DNA from: Pseudomonas nicosulfuronedens
Lineage (GTDB): Bacteria > Pseudomonadota > Gammaproteobacteria > Pseudomonadales > Pseudomonadaceae
DNA length: 49,211 nt
Direction: 5' to 3'
Assembly (NCBI RefSeq): GCF_005877905.1
Contig: NZ_SWDV01000007.1
Coordinates: 1 to 49,211 of the forward strand
Shown one piece after another: positions 37,596 to 47,375 of the stretch (within the stretch, counting starts at the first letter, position 1; every line of letters begins with the position of its first letter). A program made the translations under genes and the position numbers. Under the pieces are notes generated by a model. That model ran no database searches. It was not told the DNA's origin and was given only the letters and a program-made list of their open reading frames with translations.

Positions 37596-37618
37596 CCCGT
37601 GCCCACTGCGGGCACGGG
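37596..37618 (+). promoter_or_regulatory. Intercistronic hairpin after the binding-protein gene
   Basis: A perfect 9-bp stem (CCCGTGCCC / GGGCACGGG) with a five-base loop, without a T-run, lies between binding protein and permease. Such hairpins typically stabilise the upstream message so that binding protein is made in excess over membrane subunits. Confidence 0.45.
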
Positions 37619-37650
37619 GATGACCCGACCCTCCAATCATGGAGATGGCC

Positions 37651-38361
37651 ATGCAAAGCATCTTCGACCTGATCGGCTTCGGCCCCACCGGCTGGGGCCC
37701 GGCCCTGCTCAAGGGGCTGCTGGTCACCCTGCAGATTTCCGTCGGCGCCTTCCTCGTCGGCCTGCTGATCGGCCTGGCCGCGGCCAGCGCCAAGATCGGC
37801 GGACCGCGCCCGCTGGCGATGCTCGCGCGCGGCTACACCACACTGTGCCGCGCGGTGCCGGAGCTGCTGCTGATCCTGCTGCTGTTCTACGTCGGCTCCA
37901 TGGGCCTGAACCAGTTCTTCGAGTGGCTGGGCTACGGCCAGGTGAAGCTCAACGGCATGATGGTGGCCATCGTTGTGCTCGGCCTGGTGCAGGGCGCCTA
38001 CGCCTCGGAAATCTTCCGTGGCGCCATTCAGTCGATTCCCTATGGTCAGATCGAGGCGGCGCGTGCTTACGGCATGCACGGCTTCGGCCTGTTCCGCCGG
38101 GTCACCCTGCCGATGATGGCGCCCAACGCGCTGGCCGGCATGGCCAACCTGTGGGTCAACCTGATCAAGGACAGCGCGCTGATCAGCGTGGTGGGCACCA
38201 ACGAGCTGCTCTATACCGCCAAGCAGGCCGCCGGCTCGACTCGCCATTACCTGACCTTCTACCTCACCGCGGCGGCGCTGTATTACGTGCTCACCGTGCT
38301 TTCCAACCTGTTCGCGGGCTACCTGGAGCGGCGCTTCCGCCGCTGGATTCCGGCGGTCTGA
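37651..38361 (+). CDS. Amino-acid-type ABC transporter permease
   Basis: The 236-aa HisM/HisQ-family inner-membrane protein has about five helices and the EAA loop GAIQSIPYGQIEAARAYGM that docks on the ATPase. LLKGLLVTLQIS at the N-terminus and RAVPELLLILLLFYVG are family marks. ATG 37651 is chosen because GGAG lies six bases upstream; ATG 37639 is an alternative. It pairs with the next gene to form the heterodimeric channel. Confidence 0.92.
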   Translation: MQSIFDLIGFGPTGWGPALLKGLLVTLQISVGAFLVGLLIGLAAASAKIGGPRPLAMLARGYTTLCRAVPELLLILLLFYVGSMGLNQFFEWLGYGQVKLNGMMVAIVVLGLVQGAYASEIFRGAIQSIPYGQIEAARAYGMHGFGLFRRVTLPMMAPNALAGMANLWVNLIKDSALISVVGTNELLYTAKQAAGSTRHYLTFYLTAAALYYVLTVLSNLFAGYLERRFRRWIPAV

Positions 38362-38374
38362 ACGAGGCGCGGCG

Positions 38375-39124
38375 ATGAACGAACACTGGCTATTCGTCTA
38401 CGGTGCCCTGCTGCTCAAGGGGCTGGGTACCACGTTGGTGATCCTGTTGATTTCCGCCGCGCTGGGCTTCGTGCTGGCGCTGGGTGTGGCGCTGGCGCGG
38501 ATGTCGCGCAATTTTCTGGTCTCGCGCCTGGCACTGGCTTACACCAGCGTGATTCGCGGTACGCCGCTACTGGTGCAGATCTACATCTTCTACTACGGCC
38601 TGGGCAGCCTGTTCGCGCAGTTCCCGCTGATCCGCGGCAGCTTCCTCTGGCCGTATCTACGCGATGGTTTCTGGTACATCGTGATCGCGCTGATCCTCTC
38701 GGTCGGCGCCTACGTTGGCGAGGTGATTCGCGGCGGCCTGAAGGCCGTGCCGCGAGGCGAGCTGGAGGCCGCTTCGGCATTCGGCATGAACCGCACGCTG
38801 GTGCTCTACCGGGTGTGGCTGCCGCGTGCGATCCGCCTGCTGCTGCCGACCCTGGCGGGGGAGAGCGTGATGCTGCTCAAGTCCACCGCCCTGGCGTCCA
38901 CCATCGCCGTGGTCGACCTGCTCGGTGCGGCCAACGTGGTGCGCGCGCAGACCTTCCAGGTCTATGAACCGCTGCTGCTGGTGGCGGCGATCTACATCTG
39001 CCTGACCTTCATCATCGAGGCGCTGTTCGCCATGCTGGAGCGCGCCACGCCGGTACGCCGCGAGGCACAGAAGACCACGCAGCGCTCCTGGTTCGGCAAG
39101 CGCAGGCCACGCACCGCTGTGTGA
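38375..39124 (+). CDS. Amino-acid-type ABC transporter permease
   Basis: The 249-aa second permease has LLLKGLGTTLVILLIS, VIRGTPLLVQIYIFYYGLG and the EAA loop GGLKAVPRGELEAASAFGM. It has about five helices and a basic cytoplasmic tail (KRRPRTAV-type end). It lies 13 bases after the first permease. Its stop is only eight bases from the end of the convergent TetR gene, with no terminator between them. Confidence 0.92.
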   Translation: MNEHWLFVYGALLLKGLGTTLVILLISAALGFVLALGVALARMSRNFLVSRLALAYTSVIRGTPLLVQIYIFYYGLGSLFAQFPLIRGSFLWPYLRDGFWYIVIALILSVGAYVGEVIRGGLKAVPRGELEAASAFGMNRTLVLYRVWLPRAIRLLLPTLAGESVMLLKSTALASTIAVVDLLGAANVVRAQTFQVYEPLLLVAAIYICLTFIIEALFAMLERATPVRREAQKTTQRSWFGKRRPRTAV

Positions 39125-39132
39125 TCGATTGA

Positions 39133-39756
39133 TCAGGCGTAGGCGCCGCGGCGGAGCCCTTCCACCCAGCAGCGGCTGAGTTCGAGGCCGTCGGCGGCGC
39201 TGAAGGTCGAGGGGTTCAGGCACCACTCCAGCCACAATCCGTCGAGCATGGCGGAGAGGCCGATGGCGGCCAGGCGCGGGCGCGCCACGCGGAAACCCTC
39301 GGCGCTGGCGAGTTCGCTGATGAGCTTTTCCAGGATGGCGAGGTAGCTGTGGTAGCCGCGCTCGTGCGCTTCGTTCACCGGCGGCGAGTGACGGATCAGG
39401 CTCCAGAACACCACCCAGGGGCTGAGCAGGTCGGGGTCCAGCACCTGGGGTGAGAAGGATCCGGTGAGGAAGGCTTCCATGCGCGCGGCAGGGTCGTTGC
39501 CGACCGCATCGACCTGCTGGTAGAGCGCCTGGGTGACTTCGCTGGCGAGGGTTTCATAGGCCTGCGCGACCAGCGCGTCGATGCTGCCGAAATGGTGGTT
39601 CACCAGGCCCACGGCGACGCCGGCTTCCTTGGCGATGCGGCGCACCGAGATGCCCGCGTGGCCGTCGGCGACCAGGCACTTGAGGCAGGCGCGCACGAGA
39701 TGGTCGCGGCGTTCCTCGGGTGTGGCGCGCTGGGCTTTCTGGCGGGGCATATCCAC
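39133..39756 (-). CDS. TetR family regulator, BetI-like
   Basis: The 207-aa protein has an N-terminal helix-turn-helix (ISVRRIAKEAGVAVGLVNHHFGS, about 36-58) and a ligand domain with SPWVVFWSLIRHSP and AMLDGLWLEWCLNPSTF, resembling the BetI/TetR_C_6 subgroup. It is divergent from the AstE-like gene over a 104-base gap and convergent with the transporter operon, so it probably controls one or both. A GCCGG-AGA-CCGGC palindrome (39780-39792) in the gap is a candidate operator. GTG 39756 has AAGGA nine bases upstream; ATG 39750 is an alternative. Confidence 0.88.
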   Translation of the reverse strand: MDMPRQKAQRATPEERRDHLVRACLKCLVADGHAGISVRRIAKEAGVAVGLVNHHFGSIDALVAQAYETLASEVTQALYQQVDAVGNDPAARMEAFLTGSFSPQVLDPDLLSPWVVFWSLIRHSPPVNEAHERGYHSYLAILEKLISELASAEGFRVARPRLAAIGLSAMLDGLWLEWCLNPSTFSAADGLELSRCWVEGLRRGAYA

Positions 39757-39860
39757 GGTGCGGCGTCCTTGTACGGCGTGCCGGAGACCGGCGACTGGTT
39801 TCGATACTAGGAGGCGCTGGCAAAGATTTCCACGGGTGATTCGGACAGAGGAGGTGACAG

Positions 39861-40874
39861 ATGATCGAGGACGTATCCTTCAGCGTACCCGGTGATTCCG
39901 GTGCTGAGCTGCGCGTACGCGCCTGGCGTATCGACGGCGGCAGGCCGGGGCCGAAAGTGCACCTGCAGGCGGGCATCCACGCTGACGAAATCGCCGGAAT
40001 GCTGGTGCTTCACGAGCTGCTGCCGCGCCTGCGCGATGCTGCCGAACGGGGCGTGCTCAACGGCAGTGTGACCGTCGTGCCGCAGGCCAACCCTTTCGGC
40101 ATCGGGCAGTTCCGCCAGGGACGGATTCTCGGCCGAAACCACGAGGCAACCTCGCGCAATTTCAACCGTGGCTTCATCGCCTCGGCGGCCGCCAGCGGCA
40201 CCCTGGATAACCTCACGCTGTGGCAGAAGCGCTTGGCCGAACTGGCGGCGTCGGCGGACATCGTGCTCGACCTGCACACTGACGACGAGGCGTTGCAGTA
40301 CGTCTACATCCACGAGTGTTTCTGGCCGGCCGCGCAGGACCTCGCCGCTGCGCTGCAAACAGAGCTGGCGATCATCTGGGAAGGCGATGGCGACGGTGCG
40401 TTCGAGGAGGTGGTGATCGCCCCGTGGCTGGCCGAACAGCGCTTCGCCGGGCGCCTGGTGGCGACCGTCGAGTTGCGTGGTCAGGGCGACGTCAGCGACG
40501 CGCTGGCGCAGCAGGATGCCGATGGCCTCTACCGCTTCCTCGGCGCCCGTGGCGTGGTCACCGACGCCGGGCCGTTGCCGGAATGGAATGGCGTCGCCAC
40601 GCCCATGGGCTTCATGGAAACCGTGTTCGCCCCGGCGGCAGGGGTGCTGGTCTTCGAGCGCGAACTGGGCGAGTACCTCGAGGCGGGTGAGCGCTTCGCG
40701 CGCATCATTTCGTGCCCCGGCGACGCCAGCAGCGAGCACATCCTGCGGGCGCCGCAGAGTGGACTGTTCGCCACCCGTTACCGTGACCGACTGATTCCCC
40801 AGGGCGCCATTGCGGGCAAGTTCACTGGTACGGTGCAATCGAGCACCTGGAGCTCCGGGGCGCTCGATCCGTAA
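39861..40874 (+). CDS. Succinylglutamate desuccinylase/aspartoacylase family metallohydrolase
   Basis: The 337-aa M14-type zinc amidohydrolase has ligands H40 and E43 (AGIHADEIAG) and H139 (DLHTDDE), the substrate-binding RNFNRGF at 99-105, and a C-terminal beta-barrel extension as in AstE-like deacylases. It should cleave an amide-linked acyl group from an amino acid or similar amine. It is not the ast-operon AstE by context, since no other ast gene is near. Translation starts after a perfect AGGAGGTGA. Its neighbours (transporter, aminotransferase, TetR) suggest that it processes the imported compound. Confidence 0.87.
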   Translation: MIEDVSFSVPGDSGAELRVRAWRIDGGRPGPKVHLQAGIHADEIAGMLVLHELLPRLRDAAERGVLNGSVTVVPQANPFGIGQFRQGRILGRNHEATSRNFNRGFIASAAASGTLDNLTLWQKRLAELAASADIVLDLHTDDEALQYVYIHECFWPAAQDLAAALQTELAIIWEGDGDGAFEEVVIAPWLAEQRFAGRLVATVELRGQGDVSDALAQQDADGLYRFLGARGVVTDAGPLPEWNGVATPMGFMETVFAPAAGVLVFERELGEYLEAGERFARIISCPGDASSEHILRAPQSGLFATRYRDRLIPQGAIAGKFTGTVQSSTWSSGALDP

Positions 40875-40897
40875 CGCCGAACTGCTTTTGCGCTTTT

Positions 40898-40966
40898 GTA
40901 GGAGCGAGCTTGCTCGCGAACAAACCCCGCTGCGGGGCTAGGGTTCGCGAGCAAGCTCGCTCCTAC
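40898..40966. repeat. REP inverted pair (BIME), class A, downstream of the RAYT gene
   Basis: Forward REP 40898-40920 and reversed REP 40944-40966 share the GGAGCGAGCTTGCTCGCG core in the convergent gap between the deacylase and the RAYT gene. The spacer carries a smaller hairpin (CCCCGCTGCGGGG). Confidence 0.92.
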
Positions 40967-40977
40967 AGGGCTATGCG

Positions 40978-41421
40978 TCATAGCCAGACGGCGTTCCAGA
41001 AGGGATAGTCCCGAAGCGATTTGACTAGCCCGGCACGCAGAGGATTGGCAACCAGATAACGGGCTGCTGCCTTCAGATCTTCTTCATGGCGTAGGGCGTG
41101 GTCATGGAAACCGGACTGCCAGACTTTGCCGGTGCGCCCCAGCGTCTTGTTGAATGAGATCGCGGTGAGTGATTTCAGCCGCTGCATGAACGCGCTCAGT
41201 GAGTCGTTTTCGAGTTGAACCAGACAGTGCAAATGATCAGGCATCAATACCCAGGCTAGAAGATGTGCCGGTACCGCTTGGTGGATCGCTCGAGCGACGG
41301 CGCATGTTGCGTTCCATTGCGTGAACAGGGATTGGCGATGGTGAGTGACGGCGGTTACCAGATAAATCTGTCCTGTGATCGAATGACGTCCGTTACGCAA
41401 ATTCTTGCCATGAAACCCCAT
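40978..41421 (-). CDS. REP-associated tyrosine transposase (RAYT, IS200/IS605-like Y1 domain)
   Basis: The 147-aa Y1-HUH nuclease has the metal-binding pair H63/H65 in WVLMPDHLHCLVQL and the likely catalytic Tyr122 in AAARYLVANPLRAGLV, the standard RAYT motifs. RAYTs nick single-stranded REP hairpins and are thought to have spread them; they are domesticated, single-copy genes. ATG 41421 is chosen because CGGAGA lies eight bases upstream; in-frame codons further up, including one at 41574, run through the REP pair. It is flanked on both sides by class A REP pairs. Confidence 0.92.
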   Translation of the reverse strand: MGFHGKNLRNGRHSITGQIYLVTAVTHHRQSLFTQWNATCAVARAIHQAVPAHLLAWVLMPDHLHCLVQLENDSLSAFMQRLKSLTAISFNKTLGRTGKVWQSGFHDHALRHEEDLKAAARYLVANPLRAGLVKSLRDYPFWNAVWL

Positions 41422-41477
41422 CGCCAATCTCCGGTGAGTATCCATGCCCAAGATTGCAGAGGAGGTTGGGTCTGACT

Positions 41478-41537
41478 GTAGGAGCGAGCTTGCTCGCGAA
41501 CCTGTGACGTCCGGTTCGCGAGCAAGCTCGCTCCTAC
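41478..41537. repeat. REP inverted pair (BIME), class A, upstream of the RAYT gene
   Basis: Forward REP 41478-41500 and reversed REP 41515-41537, same core as the pair at 40898, with a 14-base spacer. With the downstream pair it encloses the transposase gene as a compact REP-RAYT-REP unit. Confidence 0.92.
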
Positions 41538-41558
41538 GAAAAACAGGCCGGTGCAAAT

Positions 41559-41587
41559 GAAAACGCCCGCACAAGGCGGGCGTTTTC
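41559..41587. terminator. Intrinsic terminator after prfC
   Basis: A 12-bp stem (GAAAACGCCCGC / GCGGGCGTTTTC) with a five-base loop. The - strand reading ends in GTTTTC, so it terminates prfC; the mirrored T-run could also stop + strand transcription. Confidence 0.75.
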
Positions 41588-41601
41588 GAACAGCGACGAA
41601 C

Positions 41602-43185
<1,584 letters not shown>

Positions 43186-43261
43186 GGATGGGTGCCTGGT
43201 CGATTCGGTGAAGACGGGCGGCAAGCGGCCCGAAAAACGCGGGATTATAGCGTAAACAGCA

Positions 43262-43286
43262 GCGTCGCCGGCAGACCCGGCGACGC
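43262..43286 (-). terminator. Hairpin between nhaP and prfC
   Basis: A perfect 10-bp stem (GCGTCGCCGG / CCGGCGACGC) with a five-base loop lies 28 bases after the nhaP stop. The - strand tail is TGCTGTTT, only moderately T-rich. A TATAAT on the - strand at 43249-43244 just beyond could be the prfC -10. Confidence 0.4.
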
Positions 43287-43313
43287 AAGGCTCAAGGTCC
43301 TTGGAGAGCGCCG

Positions 43314-44585
43314 TCAGTGATCGCTGTCGGCGACAGGCTCCGCGTCCTTGTAGATGCGCCGCACCAGCGGGCCGATGGACAGGCCCTGGAGCAGGATCGA
43401 CACCAGCACCACCACGTAGGTAAGGCTGAGGATCAGGTCGCGCTGCTCGCCCAGCGGCAGGGACAGCGCCAGGGCCACCGAGACACCGCCGCGCAGGCCT
43501 CCCCAGACCAGGATGCGGATGGTGCCAGCGGGCACTTGACGGCCACCGTTCCGGGTCTGCCGCAGCACTAGGATGGCCGGTGCCACGGTGAGCAGGCGCG
43601 AGATCAGCACCGCGCCGCCGAGGGTGAATGCTGCCACCACATGCAGCCAGTTGAACGGCAGCAGGAGCAGTTCCAGGCCGATCAGGGCGAACAGCAGGGC
43701 GTTGAGGATCTCGTCGATCAGCTCCCAGAACTTGTCGATGTAGCGCCGTGTCTCGTCGGACATCGCGTACTGGCGCGCCTGGTTGCCGATGATCAGGCCG
43801 GCCACGACCATGGCGATCGGCGCCGACACGTGCAGCCGCGCCGCCAGTGCCGCGCCGCCGATCACCAGGGCCAGGGTCAGCATGACTTCCACCTGGTACT
43901 GGTCGATGCCGCGCATCATCAGGAACACCCCGTAGCCCAGCGCCGCGCCGAACAGGATGCCGCCGATAGCCTCCTGCACGAACAGCCAGGCGATGCTCGA
44001 CACAGTGGGCGTCTCGCCGGCCAGCAGGATGCCCAGCAGGATGGTGAAGACCACCACGGCGGTGCCGTCGTTGAACAGCGACTCGCCGACGATGGTGGTG
44101 GCCAGCGGCTTGGGCGCGCCGGCGGACTTGAGGATGCCGAGTACCGCGATGGGGTCGGTGGGCGAGATCAGTGCACCGAACAGCAGGCAGTAGATGAAGT
44201 CCACGTGCCAGCCGAAGAGGGCGAAGGTGTAGTAGGCCAGGTAGCCGATCACGGTGGTGGCGATCAGCACGCCAAAGGTGGCCAGCAGGCCGATGGGCCA
44301 CTTGTAGTTGCGCAGGTCGGCGAGGTTCACGTGCAGGGCGCCGGCAAACAGCAGCGCGGGCAGGAACCAGGTCATCAATACATCGGAGAAGTCGATGCGG
44401 CTGATGATCTGCTGCATCTCCACTTCGAGGACCGGGTAGCCGATCAGCGACATGCCCTGGGCGATGAAAGAGAAGATCAATGCGGTGGCCATGACGCCGA
44501 TGGTTGGCGGCAGGCGGATGAAGCGGTAGTTGACGTAGGTGAGCAGGGTGGTCAGCGCGATGAACGCCGCGGCCAGGTCAAGCAT
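43314..44585 (-). CDS. nhaP: Na+(K+)/H+ antiporter, CPA1 family (NhaP)
   Basis: The 423-aa inner-membrane antiporter has about 12-13 helices. Ion-site motifs are [10 protein letters not shown] (T143, D144) and [13 protein letters not shown] (N172, D173), typical of CPA1 exchangers; [11 protein letters not shown] and [16 protein letters not shown] lie in the later helices. It exchanges cytoplasmic Na+ (or K+) for protons and helps pH and salt homeostasis. It is divergent from the opuC operon, a plausible osmotic-stress pairing also seen in P. aeruginosa. ATG 44585 follows CGGAGATCC. Confidence 0.93.
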   Translation of the reverse strand: MLDLAAAFIALTTLLTYVNYRFIRLPPTIGVMATALIFSFIAQGMSLIGYPVLEVEMQQIISRIDFSDVLMTWFLPALLFAGALHVNLADLRNYKWPIGLLATFGVLIATTVIGYLAYYTFALFGWHVDFIYCLLFGALISPTDPIAVLGILKSAGAPKPLATTIVGESLFNDGTAVVVFTILLGILLAGETPTVSSIAWLFVQEAIGGILFGAALGYGVFLMMRGIDQYQVEVMLTLALVIGGAALAARLHVSAPIAMVVAGLIIGNQARQYAMSDETRRYIDKFWELIDEILNALLFALIGLELLLLPFNWLHVVAAFTLGGAVLISRLLTVAPAILVLRQTRNGGRQVPAGTIRILVWGGLRGGVSVALALSLPLGEQRDLILSLTYVVVLVSILLQGLSIGPLVRRIYKDAEPVADSDH

Positions 44586-44831
44586 GGCGATGGATCTCCG
44601 TGGTAGGCAAGAACGCCGGCCCCGAGTGACCTATCCATGGGTCGGGGGCACGCGAAAGAAGCCCGATGATAACCGCTGAGAGAGTCTGCGTGCGTTTTCG
44701 CCGGGCGCATCCGCCGTTGGGCAAGCAGCGCAGCGTGATGGTTCAGCCTGATCGCGACTTTTCTCGAAAAAAAGTTTGTCCGCCACAGCCCCCGGACCAT
44801 GGGGGCTGACGCTGAATGCGCCACCCGGCGA

Positions 44832-44847
44832 TGGCACAAGGATGGCA
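44832..44847 (+). promoter_or_regulatory. Sigma-54-like -24/-12 element upstream of opuCD
   Basis: TGGCACAAGGATGGCA has the invariant GG and GC separated by ten bases and matches TGGCACG-N4-TTGCA at all but two positions. It lies about 190 bases before opuCD. No upstream activator site was identified, so this may be chance. Confidence 0.33.
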
Positions 44848-44987
44848 ATTTTATTGAACATAACGGCACGCACGGGGGTCCACCCCTTCGCGACGGCAAT
44901 CCGCAAATGCATCTGCAAGTGCTTGATTCCTGTCGCGTTTAATGGCGGTCCCAATCAGGTTTCTGGACGGGATCGAGCGTCAAGTGA

Positions 44988-45011
44988 GTGCGGCGATGCC
45001 AGTCGCCGCAC
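44988..45011 (+). promoter_or_regulatory. Leader hairpin before opuCD
   Basis: GTGCGGCGA-TGCCAG-TCGCCGCAC is a perfect 9-bp hairpin ending 22 bases before the opuCD ATG and just ahead of its AGGGAG ribosome site. It could affect translation or mRNA stability. Confidence 0.4.
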
Positions 45012-45033
45012 ACCCGAAGGGAGTCCCCCAACC

Positions 45034-45750
45034 ATGGTGAAGTCCACCACGGGCAAGGCCCTGTTCGGCGTCTGCTTCGCAGCCGTTGTGCTGGCTTTGC
45101 TGATCCACTGGATCACCCCCGCCACTTTGTGGCAGTACCGCGAAGACCTGCTGTTCTACCTGCAGGCGCACCTGGTCCTGGTGTTCGCGTCCATGTTCGC
45201 CGCCATTGTCGTCGGCATCCCCGCCGGCATGCTGCTCAGCCGGCCCGCCTTGCAAGGGCAGGCTGAGCGCCTGATGCAGGTATTCAACGTCGGCAACACC
45301 ATCCCGCCATTGGCCGTGCTGGCCATCGCCCTGGCGATTGTCGGGATCGGTAACGGCCCGGCGATCCTCGCACTGTTCCTCGCCTCGCTGCTGCCCATCG
45401 TGCGCAACACCTACGAAGGTCTGCGCGCCGTGCCGGCCTCGCTCAAGGAGGCGGCCACCGGCATCGGCATGACACCGCGCCAGGTGCTGTGGCGCGTCGA
45501 GCTGCCCAACGCCGTTCCGCTGATCATGGGCGGCGTGCGTATCGCCCTGGCGCTGAACGTCGGTTCCGCGCCGCTGGCCTTCCTGATCGGTGCCAACAGC
45601 CTGGGCAGCCTGATCTTCCCCGGCATCGCCCTGGACGACCAGTCCAAGCTGCTCCTTGGCGCGGTGTGCACCGCGCTGCTGGCGCTGGTGCTCGACGGTC
45701 TGGTGGTGCTGTTCAGCCGCACCGTGCTGGAACGGGGGCTGACGCAATGA
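45034..45750 (+). CDS. opuCD: Compatible-solute ABC transporter permease OpuCD
   Basis: The 238-aa inner-membrane permease of the glycine betaine/carnitine/choline family has about six helices, with FNVGNTIPPLAVLAIALAIVGIGNGPA and the EAA loop LRAVPASLKEAATGIGM. It forms the channel with OpuCB. First of four overlapping genes, with AGGGAG before ATG 45034. The gene order CD-CC-CB-CA matches P. aeruginosa. The substrate (betaine, choline or carnitine) is not determined. Confidence 0.9.
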   Translation: MVKSTTGKALFGVCFAAVVLALLIHWITPATLWQYREDLLFYLQAHLVLVFASMFAAIVVGIPAGMLLSRPALQGQAERLMQVFNVGNTIPPLAVLAIALAIVGIGNGPAILALFLASLLPIVRNTYEGLRAVPASLKEAATGIGMTPRQVLWRVELPNAVPLIMGGVRIALALNVGSAPLAFLIGANSLGSLIFPGIALDDQSKLLLGAVCTALLALVLDGLVVLFSRTVLERGLTQ

Positions 45751-45767
45751 ATGTCAAAGGAATGGGT

Positions 45768-46706
45768 ATGAAACCTTTGCTCGGCGCGCTTGGTCTGCTG
45801 CTGGCCGCTTTATCCGGCGGCGCCCAAGCGGCAGATACAATCCGCATCGGTGGCAAGCCTTTCACCGAGCAACGCCTGCTCACGGCGATCTCTTCGCAGT
45901 TTCTGCAGAGCAAAGGCTATGACGTGAAAGTCACCAACGGCCTAGGCAGCACCCTGGCGCGCAGCGCGCAGGAGAGCGGCCAACTCGATATCGTCTGGGA
46001 ATACACCGGCTCGTCGCTGATCGTTTACAACAAGGTCACGGAAAAGCTCGACGCCGAGCAGTCCCTGGCCAAGGTCCGCGAGCTGGACGGCAAAAAGGGA
46101 CTGGTCTGGCCCACGCCCGCGCCGTTCAACAACACCTATGCCCTGGCGATGCCCGAGGAGCAGGCCGAACAGCTCGGGGTGCGCACTCTCAGTGACTTGG
46201 CCCGGGTGATGAAGGAGCAGGGCGACAAGAAGCCCCATCTGTTCGCCATGGACCCGGAGTTTGCCGGCCGCCCGGACGGCCTCGCTCCGATGAGCGAGCT
46301 ATACGGCTTCCACTTCACCCGCGACGACGTCCGGCAGATGGATGCGGGCCTGGTCTACACCGCGCTGAAGAACCGTCAGGTGTTCGTTGGGCTCGTCTAC
46401 ACCACCGATGGCCGCCTGAAGGACTTCAAGCTGCGCGTTCTGGAAGACGACAAGCAGTACTTCCCGTTCTACAACGCCGCACCGGTGATGCGTGCGGACC
46501 TGCTGGAGAAGCACCCCGAACTGAAGACGCTGTTCGATCCCATCGCCAGGCTGCTCGACGACAAGACCATGCAGGCGCTCAACGCCCAGGTCGACATCCA
46601 GCAGGAGCCGGTACAACGCGTGGCGCAGCAATTCCTGCGCGAGCACCAACTGATCGGCGACAACGCGCAGACCACTCGGAAGCAGCCCGCCAGGGAGGAG
46701 AACTGA
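45768..46706 (+). CDS. opuCC: Glycine betaine/carnitine/choline-type substrate-binding protein OpuCC
   Basis: The 312-aa precursor has a clean signal peptide MKPLLGALGLLLAALSGGAQA and an OpuAC-type domain: TIRIGGKPFTEQRLLTAISSQFL, GLGSTLARSAQESGQLDIVWEYTGSSL and FVGLVYTTDGRLKDF. It captures a quaternary-amine osmolyte in the periplasm. ATG 45768 has AAAGG seven bases upstream and gives the standard signal peptide. ATG 45747, overlapping the opuCD stop, would add seven residues and is possible. Confidence 0.9.
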   Translation: MKPLLGALGLLLAALSGGAQAADTIRIGGKPFTEQRLLTAISSQFLQSKGYDVKVTNGLGSTLARSAQESGQLDIVWEYTGSSLIVYNKVTEKLDAEQSLAKVRELDGKKGLVWPTPAPFNNTYALAMPEEQAEQLGVRTLSDLARVMKEQGDKKPHLFAMDPEFAGRPDGLAPMSELYGFHFTRDDVRQMDAGLVYTALKNRQVFVGLVYTTDGRLKDFKLRVLEDDKQYFPFYNAAPVMRADLLEKHPELKTLFDPIARLLDDKTMQALNAQVDIQQEPVQRVAQQFLREHQLIGDNAQTTRKQPAREEN

Positions 46707-46707
46707 C

Positions 46708-47373
46708 ATGGACTTCATGACCGTGATTTCCCGCCTGGACTGGACCCAGGTCGGCCAGCTGACGCTGCAGCACCTGATGCTGGTGTCCGTGGCGGTGGGC
46801 CTGGCCATCGTCGTCGGCGTACCGCTGGGTGTGCTGATGACCCGCTTCAAATGGCTGGCCGGCCCTCTGCAGGGCGCCGCTACCGTGGTGCTGACCATCC
46901 CGTCCATCGCGCTGTTCGGCCTGATGCTGCCGCTGTACTCGAAGATCGGCCAGGGCCTCGGCCCGTTGCCGGCGATCACCGCGGTGTTCCTCTATTCGCT
47001 GCTGCCGATCCTGCGCAATACCTACCTCGCGCTGACCAACGTCGAACCCGGCATCCGCGAAGCCGGCAAGGGCATCGGCATGACCTTCTGGCAGCGCCTG
47101 CGGATGGTCGACATTCCCATTGCCGTGCCGGTGATCCTCGCCGGCGTGCGCACCGCCGTGGTGATGAACATCGGTGTGATGACTATCGCCGCCGTGATCG
47201 GCGCCGGTGGCCTGGGCGTGCTCATCCTCAATTCCATCAGCCAATCCAACATGCCCATGCTGGTGGTCGGCGCGGTGCTGGTGAGCCTCTTGGCCATCGC
47301 CGCCGACCTGCTGCTGCAATGGCTGCAGCGTGCGCTCACCCCCAAGGGCCTGCGCCCGCAGACAGGAGACTGA
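46708..47373 (+). CDS. opuCB: Compatible-solute ABC transporter permease OpuCB
   Basis: The 221-aa permease has about five helices with TIPSIALFGLMLPLYSKIGQGLG, the EAA loop LTNVEPGIREAGKGIGM, and MNIGVMTIAAVIGAGGLG. It begins one base after the opuCC stop with a GAGGAG ribosome site inside the opuCC end. It partners OpuCD as the second membrane subunit. Confidence 0.92.
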   Translation: MDFMTVISRLDWTQVGQLTLQHLMLVSVAVGLAIVVGVPLGVLMTRFKWLAGPLQGAATVVLTIPSIALFGLMLPLYSKIGQGLGPLPAITAVFLYSLLPILRNTYLALTNVEPGIREAGKGIGMTFWQRLRMVDIPIAVPVILAGVRTAVVMNIGVMTIAAVIGAGGLGVLILNSISQSNMPMLVVGAVLVSLLAIAADLLLQWLQRALTPKGLRPQTGD

Positions 47374-47375
47374 AC

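Larger units (their letters stand above)
44586..45033. other. 448-base divergent intergenic region nhaP/opuCD
   Basis: No convincing coding sequence is seen; the open frame extending opuCD upstream to 44776 lacks a ribosome site. The region holds a palindrome AGCCCCC/GGGGGCT (44787-44807), a sigma-54-like element (44832-44847), a relatively AT-rich patch around 44845-44870, and a 9-bp hairpin just upstream of the opuCD ribosome site. It probably contains the osmotic or stress control of both genes. Confidence 0.6.

Noticed and set aside
40898..41537. CRISPR-like array from repeated GGAGCGAGCTTGCTCGCG units
   Set aside because: Units are in inverted pairs, unevenly spaced, scattered across the window and bracket a RAYT gene; no cas genes. 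They are REP elements.
43186..44301. Extension of prfC to an 899-codon frame
   Set aside because: The added part is antiparallel-frame sequence within nhaP without known domains; RF3 starts about ten residues before its P-loop, at 43185.
44776..45033. N-terminal extension of opuCD by 86 codons
   Set aside because: The extension has no hydrophobic or family features and spans the leader hairpin; AGGGAG precedes ATG 45034.
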